Part shown: positions 19,598 to 28,759 of the stretch, piece by piece
Numbering within the stretch: the first letter of the stretch is position 1
How the letters are laid out: each line of letters opens with the position of its first letter
Source: Dickeya oryzae
Lineage (GTDB): Bacteria; Pseudomonadota; Gammaproteobacteria; Enterobacterales; Enterobacteriaceae
Length of the DNA: 64,000 nucleotides
Direction of reading: 5' to 3'
NCBI RefSeq assembly: GCF_009372235.1
Contig: NZ_ML762920.1
Coordinates: 1,077,980 to 1,141,979, forward strand
Position numbers and translations under genes: made by a program
The notes under the pieces: model-generated
What the model was told of the DNA's origin: nothing
The model's input: only the letters and a program-made list of their open reading frames with translations
Database searches by the model: none

Positions 19598-20488
19598 ATG
19601 CCAGACCATCCTTCGATTGCGCTTATTGGCCCCGGTGCTATCGGCACCACTATCGCGGCGCTACTGCATGACATTAACCGCACGCCAGTCCTTTGCGGGC
19701 GCACGGCGCATCCTCAGTTAGTTCTGCGCCACGATGACGGTAAAGTGGTAGTGCCTGGCCCGGTATTGAGTAACCCTGCGATGCTCAACCATGCGTTCGA
19801 TTTGGTGTTTCTTGCGGTGAAAACGACCCAGGTGGCTGATTGCACCGACTGGCTGGCGACACTGTGCGATAAAAATACTGTCGTGTGTGCACTACAAAAT
19901 GGCGTCGAGCAGAAAACCCAACTGACCCCTTTGGTCAACGGCGCACAGGTGCTGCCGTCAGTCGTCTGGTTCCCGGCACAGCGTGAGCCAGATGCCTCTG
20001 TCTGGCTGCGCGCCAAACCACGTCTGACACTGCCGGATGTGCCGCAGGCAAAACGGGTCGTTGATGCGCTCAGCGGCACCCGCTGCACGGTTGAATTGTC
20101 ATCGGATTTCACTTCGGTGGCCTGGCGTAAACTGCTGCAAAATGCCGTCGGTGGCCTGATGGTGCTGGCAAATCGCCGCGCCGGGATGTTCTCTCGCGGG
20201 GATATTGCCGAGCTGGCGCTGGCCTATCTGCGTGAATGTCTGGCAGTCGCACGCGCGCAAGGCGCGCTGCTTGACGATAGCGTTCCACAGGAGATCGTTG
20301 ATGTTTTCCATCATGCACCAGCAGATTTAAGCACCTCAATCCTCGCCGACCGACAGGCTAATCGCCCGCTGGAGTGGGATATCCGCAATGGCGTGATCCA
20401 GCGCTACGGTCATTTACACGGTATTCCCACCCCCATCAGCGATGTGCTGGTCCCCCTGTTGGCAGCAGCAAGCGAGGGTCCGGGTTGA
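19598..20488 (+). CDS. Ketopantoate reductase-like oxidoreductase (PanE/ApbA family)
   Basis: This 296-aa protein has an N-terminal Rossmann motif (IALIGPGAIGTTIAALL), a VFLAVKTTQ strand and ALQNGVEQ, all typical of PanE. The C-terminal helical domain includes SVAWRKLLQNAVGG, with the family's catalytic lysine region. It reduces a 2-keto acid with NADPH, possibly 2-dehydropantoate, though many such paralogues use other substrates. Ribosome-binding site: CAGGAGAG. It is not in an operon. Confidence 0.82.
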   Translation: MPDHPSIALIGPGAIGTTIAALLHDINRTPVLCGRTAHPQLVLRHDDGKVVVPGPVLSNPAMLNHAFDLVFLAVKTTQVADCTDWLATLCDKNTVVCALQNGVEQKTQLTPLVNGAQVLPSVVWFPAQREPDASVWLRAKPRLTLPDVPQAKRVVDALSGTRCTVELSSDFTSVAWRKLLQNAVGGLMVLANRRAGMFSRGDIAELALAYLRECLAVARAQGALLDDSVPQEIVDVFHHAPADLSTSILADRQANRPLEWDIRNGVIQRYGHLHGIPTPISDVLVPLLAAASEGPG

Positions 20489-20936
20489 TGGTAGGTAAGT
20501 AGAGCACCTATACGGACAGACCCAATCGTTCTGTTTTATGCCAGGACTTGAATCATTAGCATGATTATCCAATTCTGGATTGCACTCACCGACAGGAAGC
20601 GGCTCAACACAACCAGCCCACAACAAGGGCTGGATTATTCCTGATAACCAAAACCCCAAAAATCACTTGTTTTATAAAAACAAAATCCCCATTCCGGCAA
20701 CACCCCTCCCTTAAAAATAGCCTGAAATGACCGATTATCATGACCATTACCCCGAGCAATATGTGCCAGAACGATTACAATTACTGTTGCAATTCATAAG
20801 CCGCGTTCAGGAATGACGTGCAGGACGACGAGGCGGCCATTTGACCCAGTGTGCTTAGCCAGCCACGAGCTTCTCGCTGGCAACGAATTCGGGCGCAGAA
20901 AACTCTCTGCCAGGACGCTACTCAGAGGATGTTCCA
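20489..20936. other. Intergenic region between the reductase and chemoreceptor genes
   Basis: It contains a CCAGCCC/GGGCTGG hairpin at 20613-20633 followed by ATTATT, a plausible terminator for the upstream gene. It also holds a 29-codon frame (20727-20816, MTDYHDHYPEQYVPERLQLL...) of unknown origin that could be a gene remnant. I see nothing else. Confidence 0.5.
20613..20640 (+). terminator. Hairpin downstream of the reductase gene
   Basis: The stem CCAGCCC/GGGCTGG has a 7-nt loop, then ATTATTC. It lies 125 bp after the stop. Confidence 0.4.
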
Positions 20937-22622
20937 ATGAAATCGATAAAATCCATCCTGCTTTTTTTGCTGCTTATCGGACTGGGATCAGTGTTAACAC
21001 AAGGTGCGGTCAATTGGCGGTCAGGGCAACAGATGCTCTCGCAGGCCAGTAAGATCTTCACCGCTAAAGACATCACTGCGGATATCCTGCCACCGCCGCT
21101 ATACCTGATAGAAGCTCGGCTAACGTTATCGCAAGGACTTGATGGCACGCTATCGCCAGCCGAAGCAACCAAAACGTTCGACAAACTGGCCCAGGACTAT
21201 ACCACTCGTGTGGACTACTGGCGCAAAACACCGACCTTCGGTATCGAGCAATATCTTTTGGGAGAACAACACGATGCCGCGCTGAAATTCCTGGCAGCGG
21301 CGCGCCGTGACGTATTGCAACCGCTGGCTGCTGGCAATACTGCAGCCGCGCGCGCGGGACTGGCTAGCGTGCACAAGCTCTATGAAGCGCATCGCGTAGC
21401 AGTGGACAAGACGGTTGAGGTTTCTAATGCGTTCGCTGATAAGAACCTGGCAGCCTTTGATGCACTCGAGGCATCGAACGCCAGAACCAGCATGGGCGTA
21501 CTTATCGGGGCGCTATGTGTGTGTTTAGCCCTTTATATCGGAGCACGCCGTCGTCTGCACACAGCGGTCTCATCACCGTTGCTGAATGCCTGCGACGCGG
21601 CACAGAAGATTGCCGAGGGCGACCTGACCTGCCACATCCAGGTACATGGCCGCGACGAAGCCAGAGAAATGCTCAACGCGTTGGCCGACATGAAAGACAG
21701 TCTGCAAAGCATCGTCGCGATGGTGCGTACCAGTTCCGACGCTATTTTCACCGACTCAATGCTGATATCCACAGGCAACGCCGACCTTAGCAAGCGTACG
21801 GAAGAGCAAGCTTCCAGCTTACAGCAGACTACAGCGTCAATGATGGAGATTCGCTCCGCGGTACAAAAGAACGCGGAAACAGCCGAGCAAGCAACCCGGC
21901 TCGTGTCGTCAACCCGTGATACGGTGCAACAAGGGGGTGATGTGATGCATCAGGTGATCTCAACCATGCAAGACATCACTACCAGCGCCCAGCAGATCAC
22001 GGAGATCATCGCCATCATTGATGGTATCGCCTTCCAGACTAACATTCTGGCCCTGAACGCCGCAGTTGAAGCCGCCCGCGCCGGTGAGCAGGGTCGAGGT
22101 TTTGCCGTTGTTGCGGGTGAAGTCCGCTCACTGGCCCAACGCAGTGCTGAAGCCGCTAAAGAGATCAAAAAACTGATCAGCTCCAGTATGGAGAAAGTCG
22201 AAAACGGTTCGCAGCTGGTTGAAAGCGCTGGCGCATCGATGGACAGCATCGTTTCGCAAGTACGCACAGTCTCTGACTTCATCACAGAGATCAGTTCTAC
22301 GGCGAAGGAGCAGGTCTCCGCCATCAGTCAAATCACCGATGCCGTAGGGCAGCTCGACCTCGTAACACAACAAAACGCATCGCTGGTCGAAAAAGGCGCC
22401 ACGACGGCGAAAAACCTCACCCACCAGTCACAATTACTTGCCGGGTTGGTAGGGCGATTCCGACTGGAAAACACGGCAATGCAAGCCAGTACCGATCATG
22501 GATACCTGACAGTCGCAGATCAGGCAACGCCTCTGTTGACGTCCAACCAGGACTCTTCAGGGGGAAGAAGCGCTACACGCAAACACTCAGAGCCCGCGAC
22601 CGAACATTGGTCAACATTTTGA
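20937..22622 (+). CDS. Methyl-accepting chemotaxis protein
   Basis: This 561-aa receptor has a first membrane helix at about residues 5-25, a periplasmic helical ligand-binding domain to about 185 and a second membrane helix (MGVLIGALCVCLALYIG). A HAMP domain and the cytoplasmic signalling hairpin follow, with the tip AFQTNILALNAAVEAARAG. The C-terminus ends HWSTF, which resembles the xWxxF pentapeptide that tethers CheR/CheB in high-abundance receptors. The periplasmic ligand is unknown. GAGGATG precedes the ATG. Confidence 0.93.
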   Translation: MKSIKSILLFLLLIGLGSVLTQGAVNWRSGQQMLSQASKIFTAKDITADILPPPLYLIEARLTLSQGLDGTLSPAEATKTFDKLAQDYTTRVDYWRKTPTFGIEQYLLGEQHDAALKFLAAARRDVLQPLAAGNTAAARAGLASVHKLYEAHRVAVDKTVEVSNAFADKNLAAFDALEASNARTSMGVLIGALCVCLALYIGARRRLHTAVSSPLLNACDAAQKIAEGDLTCHIQVHGRDEAREMLNALADMKDSLQSIVAMVRTSSDAIFTDSMLISTGNADLSKRTEEQASSLQQTTASMMEIRSAVQKNAETAEQATRLVSSTRDTVQQGGDVMHQVISTMQDITTSAQQITEIIAIIDGIAFQTNILALNAAVEAARAGEQGRGFAVVAGEVRSLAQRSAEAAKEIKKLISSSMEKVENGSQLVESAGASMDSIVSQVRTVSDFITEISSTAKEQVSAISQITDAVGQLDLVTQQNASLVEKGATTAKNLTHQSQLLAGLVGRFRLENTAMQASTDHGYLTVADQATPLLTSNQDSSGGRSATRKHSEPATEHWSTF

Positions 22623-22885
22623 TACAGACGCCACTGAGACGGCATCACGTCCAGAACGTCATATTGCTCGTTGAGGTATAGCTGGCACGATGTGTATTGC
22701 CAGCTATACCACTCAATTTCATCTACAGCAGTACCCTGCCATCACTAAAAACCATACAGTCATCGTGATGTATGAATCAACGGAGAACGGGTCACGCAAC
22801 GATGGATAGATGACCTTACCCTGAGCCAGGGTGTCTGTTACGATAGATAATATCGTCAATTACGATTGGACATTCGAGGACGGGC

Positions 22886-23725
22886 ATGAGCACACATAAA
22901 TGTTTAATATGCAACCATGAAACTAGCTACTTCTTCTCAAAGGACTACCCGAGCTATCCAGGAAGCCCGTTTTTAGAAACGCTGAAGGTTGATTTCTGGA
23001 AATGTGATAACTGCGGTTTTACCGTTTCAAAAACGCACCAGGAAATGACGGACGATCAGTGGTCGCAGTTGAATTCAAGCTGGCATCACAAATTTGAGAA
23101 TGACTTTACGTCAAGAACAACAAATCAGCCTCCCTATATTGATCAGGCATTAGCGACAAAGTTGCTAGCAGAGAACCATGTCATTGAGCTCGATAGTGTA
23201 ATTGACTATGCAGCCGGGTATGGAACCTTCTCGCACTGTATGCAGAAATATTTCAATATTAACATTCCCATTTTTGATCGTTACGTTCGCAATCTGGATG
23301 AACGAATCCAGTATGTGGCGGAAGAAGACCTGTCTCGCTATAAGCTTGTCATCAATAGTGCCATGTTCGAGCACGTTATGACGCGTGAAGCACTTGATGA
23401 AGTTGACAGGCTTGTCCGTGATGATGGAGTTCTGATGCTGCATACGGTTATTGCTGAACGCGTACCCAAGGATCCAAACTGGTTTTATATCAATACTATG
23501 GTGCATACAGCCTTTCACACGAATAAGAGTATGTCTTTGCTGATGGAGCAATGGGGTTATAAAGCGTCAGTTTATTCCCCACAGGCAAAATGTTGGTATC
23601 TTTTTAAAAATAAACACCCTGGGCTTGATAAACTGGAAGAATCTATTTCAAAAATAAACAGAGAATTGCAAACCACTTACTTTCATTATAAAGAAGGTTT
23701 TGTAGATTATTGGAAAGGCTTCTAA
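22886..23725 (+). CDS. Class I SAM methyltransferase with N-terminal zinc ribbon
   Basis: This 279-aa protein has cysteine pairs C6/C9 (CLIC) and C40/C43 (CDNC), suggesting an N-terminal zinc-binding module. A Rossmann methyltransferase domain follows: motif I reads VIDYAAGYGTFSHCM and a later strand reads YKLVINSAMFEHV. Similar architectures occur in sugar C-methyltransferases and tailoring enzymes. It stands alone, is more AT-rich than the core genes and lies close to the IS and integrase remnants, so horizontal origin is likely. The substrate is unknown. Confidence 0.75.
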   Translation: MSTHKCLICNHETSYFFSKDYPSYPGSPFLETLKVDFWKCDNCGFTVSKTHQEMTDDQWSQLNSSWHHKFENDFTSRTTNQPPYIDQALATKLLAENHVIELDSVIDYAAGYGTFSHCMQKYFNINIPIFDRYVRNLDERIQYVAEEDLSRYKLVINSAMFEHVMTREALDEVDRLVRDDGVLMLHTVIAERVPKDPNWFYINTMVHTAFHTNKSMSLLMEQWGYKASVYSPQAKCWYLFKNKHPGLDKLEESISKINRELQTTYFHYKEGFVDYWKGF

Positions 23726-23812
23726 AAATGTTGTGGCCGCATGGATAATGCTGCATGCCAGCATAATAAATTAAAAACCATTGTGGAATAAAATGACATG
23801 CCGGGGAATATG

Positions 23813-24128
23813 AGCCTGTCCGTAATTCTGTGTAATTGCCACCGTATTAAAGGTGATCGCTCAGGCGGTCACCGAACTCGGTAATAAAACGGCTCATCGC
23901 CAGCCGCCAGTTCTGGATCGGCATACTCCATTTTTTGAGGCCGACTGTATCGCCAGATAAATCACTTTCCGTACCGAATCATCTGTCGGGAACACCTTAC
24001 GTTTCTTTATCGCCTGCCGAATCACACTGTTCAGCGACTCGATGGCATTGGTGGTGTAGATAGCCTTGCGGATATCCGGCGGGTAACCAAAGAACGTGTT
24101 GAGATTTTCCCAGTGCGCCCCCAGCTTT
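23813..24128 (-). pseudogene. IS256-family transposase C-terminal remnant with terminal inverted repeat
   Basis: The minus strand encodes YPPDIRKAIYTTNAIESLNS and VIRQAIKKRKVFPTDDSVRKVIYLAIQ, the C-terminal part of an IS256-family transposase. The frame breaks in an A-run (expected SKKW) and resumes as WRLAMSRFITEFGDRLSDHL, ending at a stop at 23847-23849. The sequence CCTGTCCGTAATTCTGTGTA near 23815 looks like the element's terminal repeat. The 5' two thirds are missing. On its upstream side it is fused directly to an integrase fragment. Confidence 0.82.
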
Positions 24129-24234
24129 TGGTGCCGTTAGGGAACACCTCCAGATACATGCCCCCGCCATCCGCTAACTTGTAGGGTTTATCTTTGGGCT
24201 TGGCAGTCTCTACCTGTCTGGCATTGAGCTTCAT
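24121..24234 (-). pseudogene. Truncated tyrosine-recombinase (P4-type integrase), N-terminal fragment
   Basis: The first 38 codons read MKLNARQVETAKPKDKPYK then LADGGGMYLEVFPNGTKSW, the usual start of P4-type integrases of the DUF4102 class. After KSW the frame runs into the IS256-family remnant. An AGGAG site precedes the ATG. It reads leftwards, away from the att copy at 24401, while the intact integrase reads rightwards, so this belonged to a different element. Confidence 0.8.
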
Positions 24235-24400
24235 TTGGGGGCATCTCCTCTAGACCGAACACGATATGCCCCCACCGATGCCCCCAACTCACCGTAGATT
24301 TCCGTGAACGTGAGTAGACGAGCAGAGACAATAAGGGTCGTGAAACCGCGTATTATAAGGGTATTTGAGTAGACTTGGGGAGACGTTAAAATAGGTAGGA

Positions 24401-24445
24401 TGGTGCCGATAATAGGAGTCGAACCTACGACCTTCGCATTACGAA
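24401..24445. repeat. Distal attachment site (45-bp copy of the thrW 3' end)
   Basis: These 45 bp are identical to 41181-41225, the 3' end of the tRNA-Thr gene including the CCA and T-loop, and diverge right after ACGAA. The repeat marks the far end of the island. Confidence 0.95.
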
Positions 24446-24599
24446 CTCAATAGACCAATGTTTTCCTCTGTTTACACTCTTCAAGAATTGATTTTTTTAT
24501 TTTTAAAAATCAAATGATTAATCAATTTTTTGGCTTCCACTCGTTCGCTGTCGTTTCCCCTGATATCATGCTAAGAGTGTACCCCAGAAAGGACCTATT

Positions 24600-25919
24600 A
24601 TGGCAATCATCATCACTCAGGATCGACAGTTGGCATCCCTTTCAGTCACTGAAGAAGAGAAAGAAAATGTTGTCTCAGTCAAATCAAAAGCAGGCGGAGG
24701 ACTCTACGTCCGCATACGCTATGGCAGCGAGAGTAAAAGCTGGATTTATCGTTACAGGATTGCACAAAAGCAAATCAAACTGACATTGGGTAGCTACCCT
24801 GCTATGAGCCTGGCTCAGGCTCGTCAGGCCCATGCCGACGCAGCTGAATTGGTGAAGAAGGGCATTGATCCTCGTTACGTCAAAAAAAATGAGAAACAGC
24901 AAAACGAGCAAATGCCAATATTCGCTGACTTGTGGCAAAACTGGTTGGCATTCAGAACTGAGAGTAAACCCATCAGTGCCCGCACCATTACTGACTATGA
25001 AGGCACCTATCGCCGCCATCTTGAAAAGGCGTTGGGTAATATGCGCGTTAACGATCTTTCACGCTCTGTGATTTTCGAGCATCTCAGCCGCGTAAGAAAG
25101 GAAAGCACAGAAGGGGTTCGCAAAGGATTAATCATCCTGAATCTGACCCTTGATCATGCCACGTTACAAGGGCTGATTGAACATAACCCTGCTCGTCTGC
25201 TCAAACCTGCCATGTTTGGTGCATCAATGGGTAAACCTCGTGAACGTTGGTTGCCACAAGACGAACTCCACATGCTTTGGAAAGCACTCGATGAAGCCTC
25301 TGTTGGTGGTGGCTCCATTGCAGCAGGTGGCAGAGGAATAGCATCCAGCGTGGTAATGTCATTATCCGTTGCGAATGCACTTCGCTTGATCATATTCACG
25401 GGTGTTCGTCGCTCAGAAGCAGCAGAAATGCGCTGGGATCAAATCAACGGTGATCGCTGGACTATTCCAGCTACCAAAAATGGCAAAAGCCATATTGTCA
25501 CACTACATCCCCGCGCCCTATCCCTTATTCAAGAACAGCGCGTGATCGCGGAAGGGGCATATGTTTTCGGTTCCACCAGCAAGCCAGGATTTCCTATAAC
25601 CGGTGATGCCCTTACTCGTGCTCTGGAGCGTGTAAGATCTAAATATCTTGCGGAACTTGCGCCCTTCTCTCCTCATGACTTACGTCGTAGCGTGGCCACG
25701 GGTTGTGCGGAATATCTGGATGCACCAGAACGCTTGATAGAGCTTCTGCTGAACCACGTACCTAAAGATCGATTAATTCGGACTTATCAAGTTGGGCAAC
25801 AAGCGGACAAACTGAAAAAGCTATTTCTACGCTGGGGGGATTTTATTCAACAGGAAATCATTACCTCCTCGGTATCGAGGCCAGATAATGTCGTTAAAGT
25901 TCAGTTTGGTGGTAAATAA
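24600..25919 (+). CDS. Tyrosine recombinase (island integrase)
   Basis: This 439-aa protein has an N-terminal DUF4102 arm-binding domain (LYVRIRYGSESKSWIYRYRI), a SAM-like core-binding domain at about 105-205 and a C-terminal catalytic domain. Catalytic residues are visible: R270 (TGVRRSE), K293, H359-R362 (HDLRR), H386 (LLNH) and Y396 (RTYQ). It is intact and lies 155 bp inside the distal att site, reading into the island. Its site is the 3' end of thrW, so it is functionally comparable to E. coli IntF. AAGGACC precedes the ATG. Confidence 0.94.
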   Translation: MAIIITQDRQLASLSVTEEEKENVVSVKSKAGGGLYVRIRYGSESKSWIYRYRIAQKQIKLTLGSYPAMSLAQARQAHADAAELVKKGIDPRYVKKNEKQQNEQMPIFADLWQNWLAFRTESKPISARTITDYEGTYRRHLEKALGNMRVNDLSRSVIFEHLSRVRKESTEGVRKGLIILNLTLDHATLQGLIEHNPARLLKPAMFGASMGKPRERWLPQDELHMLWKALDEASVGGGSIAAGGRGIASSVVMSLSVANALRLIIFTGVRRSEAAEMRWDQINGDRWTIPATKNGKSHIVTLHPRALSLIQEQRVIAEGAYVFGSTSKPGFPITGDALTRALERVRSKYLAELAPFSPHDLRRSVATGCAEYLDAPERLIELLLNHVPKDRLIRTYQVGQQADKLKKLFLRWGDFIQQEIITSSVSRPDNVVKVQFGGK

Positions 25920-25993
25920 AAACTACATAAGGGGCATGGCTCTTAATACAGTGAACAGCAAGAGCCATGCGAGTCATTAAGCAAAGACTGAAC

Positions 25994-27043
25994 CTAAGCA
26001 GCGGTAGAGGTTAACCACCCCTTGCGATGCAACGTATCTACCGCTAAAGATATCTGGCGTGGTGTGAACTGCCGCTTTCTTTCATTCCAGGCATAGATAA
26101 AATCAGTAACATCTTCAGGGGACGTCAGCGATTCATGTTGCATTGTCCAGTGAACCGTTGAAAGGAGTTCCAGACCAAAAGGCGACTCAAAACCTTCCAC
26201 CAAATCCGAGACTTTCTGAAAGCGGCGGTAAGTCTCTTCTTGTTGCTCAAGAAACGCTTTTGCCTCTTCTGCCACTCCGGGAACCAGCGAGAGTTGCTTA
26301 TCAGGCATATCACCGCCATCTGAATACCCAGAGATCATATGCCCTTCAATCGCGTTAAGCACATGCCGTAGGTTTTCCGCATAAGGCCCATAATGCGCTT
26401 TCTGGTACTTAAGACGTAATGGTTCCCCGGATTCTTGCATGAAATACATCAGCTTATGTAATTCCAGCAAAGAGATGAACGGATCTAACAACCCATTAAG
26501 ATAACGCTGCATCAGTTCAACCAGCGCGGCTCGCCCTGCTGTCATCTTTGGCACTTCTGTTTTATGTACCATACGTTCCGATGACGGTGCACCGTTGGGA
26601 TCGTAAATCGCAATTCGTACTGACTCAAGCGGTTGAACGGCAGACTCAATCAGGGGCTTAACATCTTGCCAGTCCAGACCGCCTAAGCCACTCCCCAATG
26701 GGGGAATGGCAATGGAGCGAATATCATGTTGCCGGATAACGGCGACCAAATCGTCCAACCCGGCGGCAATATCTTCAAGACGACTTTTCCCTTTCCAGTG
26801 GCGTTTGGTCGGAAAGTTAATGATATAACGAGGGTTTGTTAACTGCCCGGTCTCAAAGACGAACATTTTGCCTGGAACAACTTGTTTCGCTTTACAGGAT
26901 GCAGCATAAGCTTTGAAGTTATCCGGGTAGGCATTTTTGAATTGCAATGCAATGCCTCGCCCCATTACGCCAACGCAATTGACGGTATTGATGATAGCCT
27001 CAGTCTCTGCCTGGAGGATGTCGCCCTGTCTGTATTCAATCAT
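25994..27043 (-). CDS. darG: DarG antitoxin (macro domain DNA ADP-ribosylglycohydrolase)
   Basis: Residues 1-155 are a macro domain: GDILQAETEAIINTVNCVG at the N-terminus, PTKRHW with a lysine at position 80 where DarG has its catalytic lysine, and PPLGSGLGGLDW. Residues about 170-349 form the DarG C-terminal domain (LHKLMYFMQESGEPLRLKYQ, KAHYGPYAENLRHVLNAIEG), which resembles Panacea-type folds and binds and blocks DarT. It removes ADP-ribose from thymidine in DNA and neutralises the toxin. It lies 13 bp downstream of darT on the same strand, with GAGGAT before its ATG. Confidence 0.93.
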   Translation of the reverse strand: MIEYRQGDILQAETEAIINTVNCVGVMGRGIALQFKNAYPDNFKAYAASCKAKQVVPGKMFVFETGQLTNPRYIINFPTKRHWKGKSRLEDIAAGLDDLVAVIRQHDIRSIAIPPLGSGLGGLDWQDVKPLIESAVQPLESVRIAIYDPNGAPSSERMVHKTEVPKMTAGRAALVELMQRYLNGLLDPFISLLELHKLMYFMQESGEPLRLKYQKAHYGPYAENLRHVLNAIEGHMISGYSDGGDMPDKQLSLVPGVAEEAKAFLEQQEETYRRFQKVSDLVEGFESPFGLELLSTVHWTMQHESLTSPEDVTDFIYAWNERKRQFTPRQISLAVDTLHRKGWLTSTAA

Positions 27044-27056
27044 TATGAAATCCTCA

Positions 27057-27704
27057 TCAGTAGTACCATTCTCGTTTCACCTCAACAGGAGGACGATGCC
27101 CACCAAGCGGGATCATGTTAGCAACCTGCTGATAAATCAAAGGTGAATGAACACCGATGCGCTCAATTAAATGCCAAGGGAAACAGCGCTCAATCAAAAA
27201 CTCAGCCTGTTTCGCCTCTTTAGTTCCATTACCGCCGCTCCACTGATTGCTTTGTATCGCTTCCCAGTTCAGTTCTCCAAGCTGGGATTGTTGACAACGA
27301 TCTTCGAAGTAAAGTGAACCAGCATTAGATAACGTAAACGCCCAGCGTTGGCGATGTTGCTCCGCCCATGCAATGGTTGTATAGAGGTCAGCTTCAAGAT
27401 GCAAAATAGGTTCCTGACCACCACGGTAAGCCAACTCTGGATGATTGGCTCTGTATATCAGGTATAGCATGACAGAGCGGGGACAAAAATAAAAAGGTAC
27501 ACATTGTCCCACATACAGATTGGGATGGTTTGTAAGCGTCAACTCATGGAGCCGACGCTGTTTAATGCTACTCATTCCTATCATTGTACCGGCACCATGA
27601 CGAACCGAGATTTGCTCGTCAGACAACAACCCTTCGGCAACGATTGAATGAAGCCGATCAATGTGAAGGATGTGGTAAATCTTGGGACGTTCAGGGATCG
27701 GCAT
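27057..27704 (-). CDS. darT: DarT toxin (DNA ADP-ribosyltransferase)
   Basis: The start at 27704, behind AAGGAGC, gives 215 aa beginning MPIPERPKIYHILHIDRL. The upstream start at 27779 adds residues foreign to the family. Features of DarT (DUF4433) include the N-terminal YHILHIDRL, a basic KQRR segment, CVPFYFCPRSVMLYLIY and the catalytic glutamate in KQAEFLIE (about residue 168). DarT attaches ADP-ribose to thymidine in DNA and blocks replication; DarTG systems act in phage defence. It forms a two-gene operon with darG. Confidence 0.93.
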   Translation of the reverse strand: MPIPERPKIYHILHIDRLHSIVAEGLLSDEQISVRHGAGTMIGMSSIKQRRLHELTLTNHPNLYVGQCVPFYFCPRSVMLYLIYRANHPELAYRGGQEPILHLEADLYTTIAWAEQHRQRWAFTLSNAGSLYFEDRCQQSQLGELNWEAIQSNQWSGGNGTKEAKQAEFLIERCFPWHLIERIGVHSPLIYQQVANMIPLGGHRPPVEVKREWYY

Positions 27705-27808
27705 ACAAACCAGCTCCTTGTAGCAATTTAATGCTAATCTGCCGCAATAATAACAAATTTTGAGGGCGGGAATAGGCATGAGTCCTAAGCTTACCAGAAA
27801 CGAAATGA

Positions 27809-28642
27809 CTACCTCGCCGCCAACATCCCCGGATAATGTTTGGCGATAATGTCATTCATCTGCTCGATCAAGTCAGGGCGTTTAAAGATGAGATGCCCGG
27901 TGCCTTTCTGAAAGTAACGCACACTAAAATACTCATCTTCGTACTGCTGATGGTGGGGGTTATCGCGAATATGGTTCATTAGCCGGATAGTCACATCGCC
28001 CCGGTTATCAGGTATGGGTTTGCCATCCAGCAAGGACAACATCCGCTCCAGATCGGCCAGTTGATCGCGTCGCCAGCCCCAGTTCAGGCCAAAGCCCCAA
28101 CGGTGGTACGTCACCAGATTACTGATGATGATTTTCTTGCCAAAGTAGCAGGGATGATTGGTTTTGTAATCCCACGATAGCCCCTTAAATACATTAATTA
28201 CGCCACGCTCGAATACCTCCCGCTTGCTCTGGTGAAGTTGTTCAAACGTGCTGAGGATATTGGCTTCGCTGATGATCGGCAGGTCGCCCTCGTCCAGATT
28301 CTTATGCCACTGGCTGCGGGCTTGTGCGTCCATCAGTGACAACATGCCGGATTTCAGCATCAGGTCGCGCCAGATATGGCTGTCCAGCGTGCGGATAATG
28401 GCTGGCATCGCCTTGTCAGGCGTTTCTGTCAGCCAGCAATCGTAGCGATGCCCGGGCTTCATTGCCCAGTCTTCAGCGGTGCCGCCACCGATAGTCGCCG
28501 TTAGCGTTGAAATGGCCTGTAACCGGGTAATGAGCTGTTCTACCTGTTGCAGCGCGGCATCACGTCCAGTGACGATACGCGCAATGTTAGTCGAGCCAAT
28601 CAGCTCGGTGTGGTCGGTTAACACCTCGGGTTCAGTTTTCAT
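27809..28642 (-). CDS. DUF4942 domain-containing protein
   Basis: The protein from MKTEPEVL is 277 aa; an in-frame ATG at 28660 is an alternative start. The sequence (HQSKREVFERGVINVFKGLS, FGLNWGWRRDQLADLERMLS, YFQKGTGHLIF) fits DUF4942 proteins, which accompany the CbtA/YeeU/RadC-like modules of enterobacterial islands. The function is unknown; a methyltransferase-related role has been suggested for longer members. It follows the CbtA-like gene, with a strong hairpin in its leader. Confidence 0.8.
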   Translation of the reverse strand: MKTEPEVLTDHTELIGSTNIARIVTGRDAALQQVEQLITRLQAISTLTATIGGGTAEDWAMKPGHRYDCWLTETPDKAMPAIIRTLDSHIWRDLMLKSGMLSLMDAQARSQWHKNLDEGDLPIISEANILSTFEQLHQSKREVFERGVINVFKGLSWDYKTNHPCYFGKKIIISNLVTYHRWGFGLNWGWRRDQLADLERMLSLLDGKPIPDNRGDVTIRLMNHIRDNPHHQQYEDEYFSVRYFQKGTGHLIFKRPDLIEQMNDIIAKHYPGMLAAR

Positions 28643-28667
28643 AGTGTGTTGTCCATACATAACAGCC

Positions 28668-28697
28668 AATGCGCCAGCCGGTAAGGGCTGGCGTATT
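28668..28697 (-). promoter_or_regulatory. Leader hairpin before the DUF4942 gene
   Basis: AATGCGCCAGCC pairs with GGCTGGCGTATT around a 6-nt loop, with one wobble. It ends about 26 nt before the start codon. It may be an attenuator, a processing site or a terminator for the upstream toxin gene. Confidence 0.5.
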
Positions 28698-28759
28698 ATG
28701 CATCAGGGGGAAGGATTAATCGGTTTGGCGTTGTGTGACTGGAAAGCAGCTCGCAGTCT

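Noticed and set aside
20727..20816. A 29-codon frame beginning MTDYHDHYPEQY
   Set aside because: Too short to identify and lacks a convincing ribosome-binding site; noted only as a possible remnant.
24031..24120. Continuation of the truncated integrase frame to 24031
   Set aside because: Beyond KSW the residues are an out-of-frame reading of the IS256-family remnant, not integrase.
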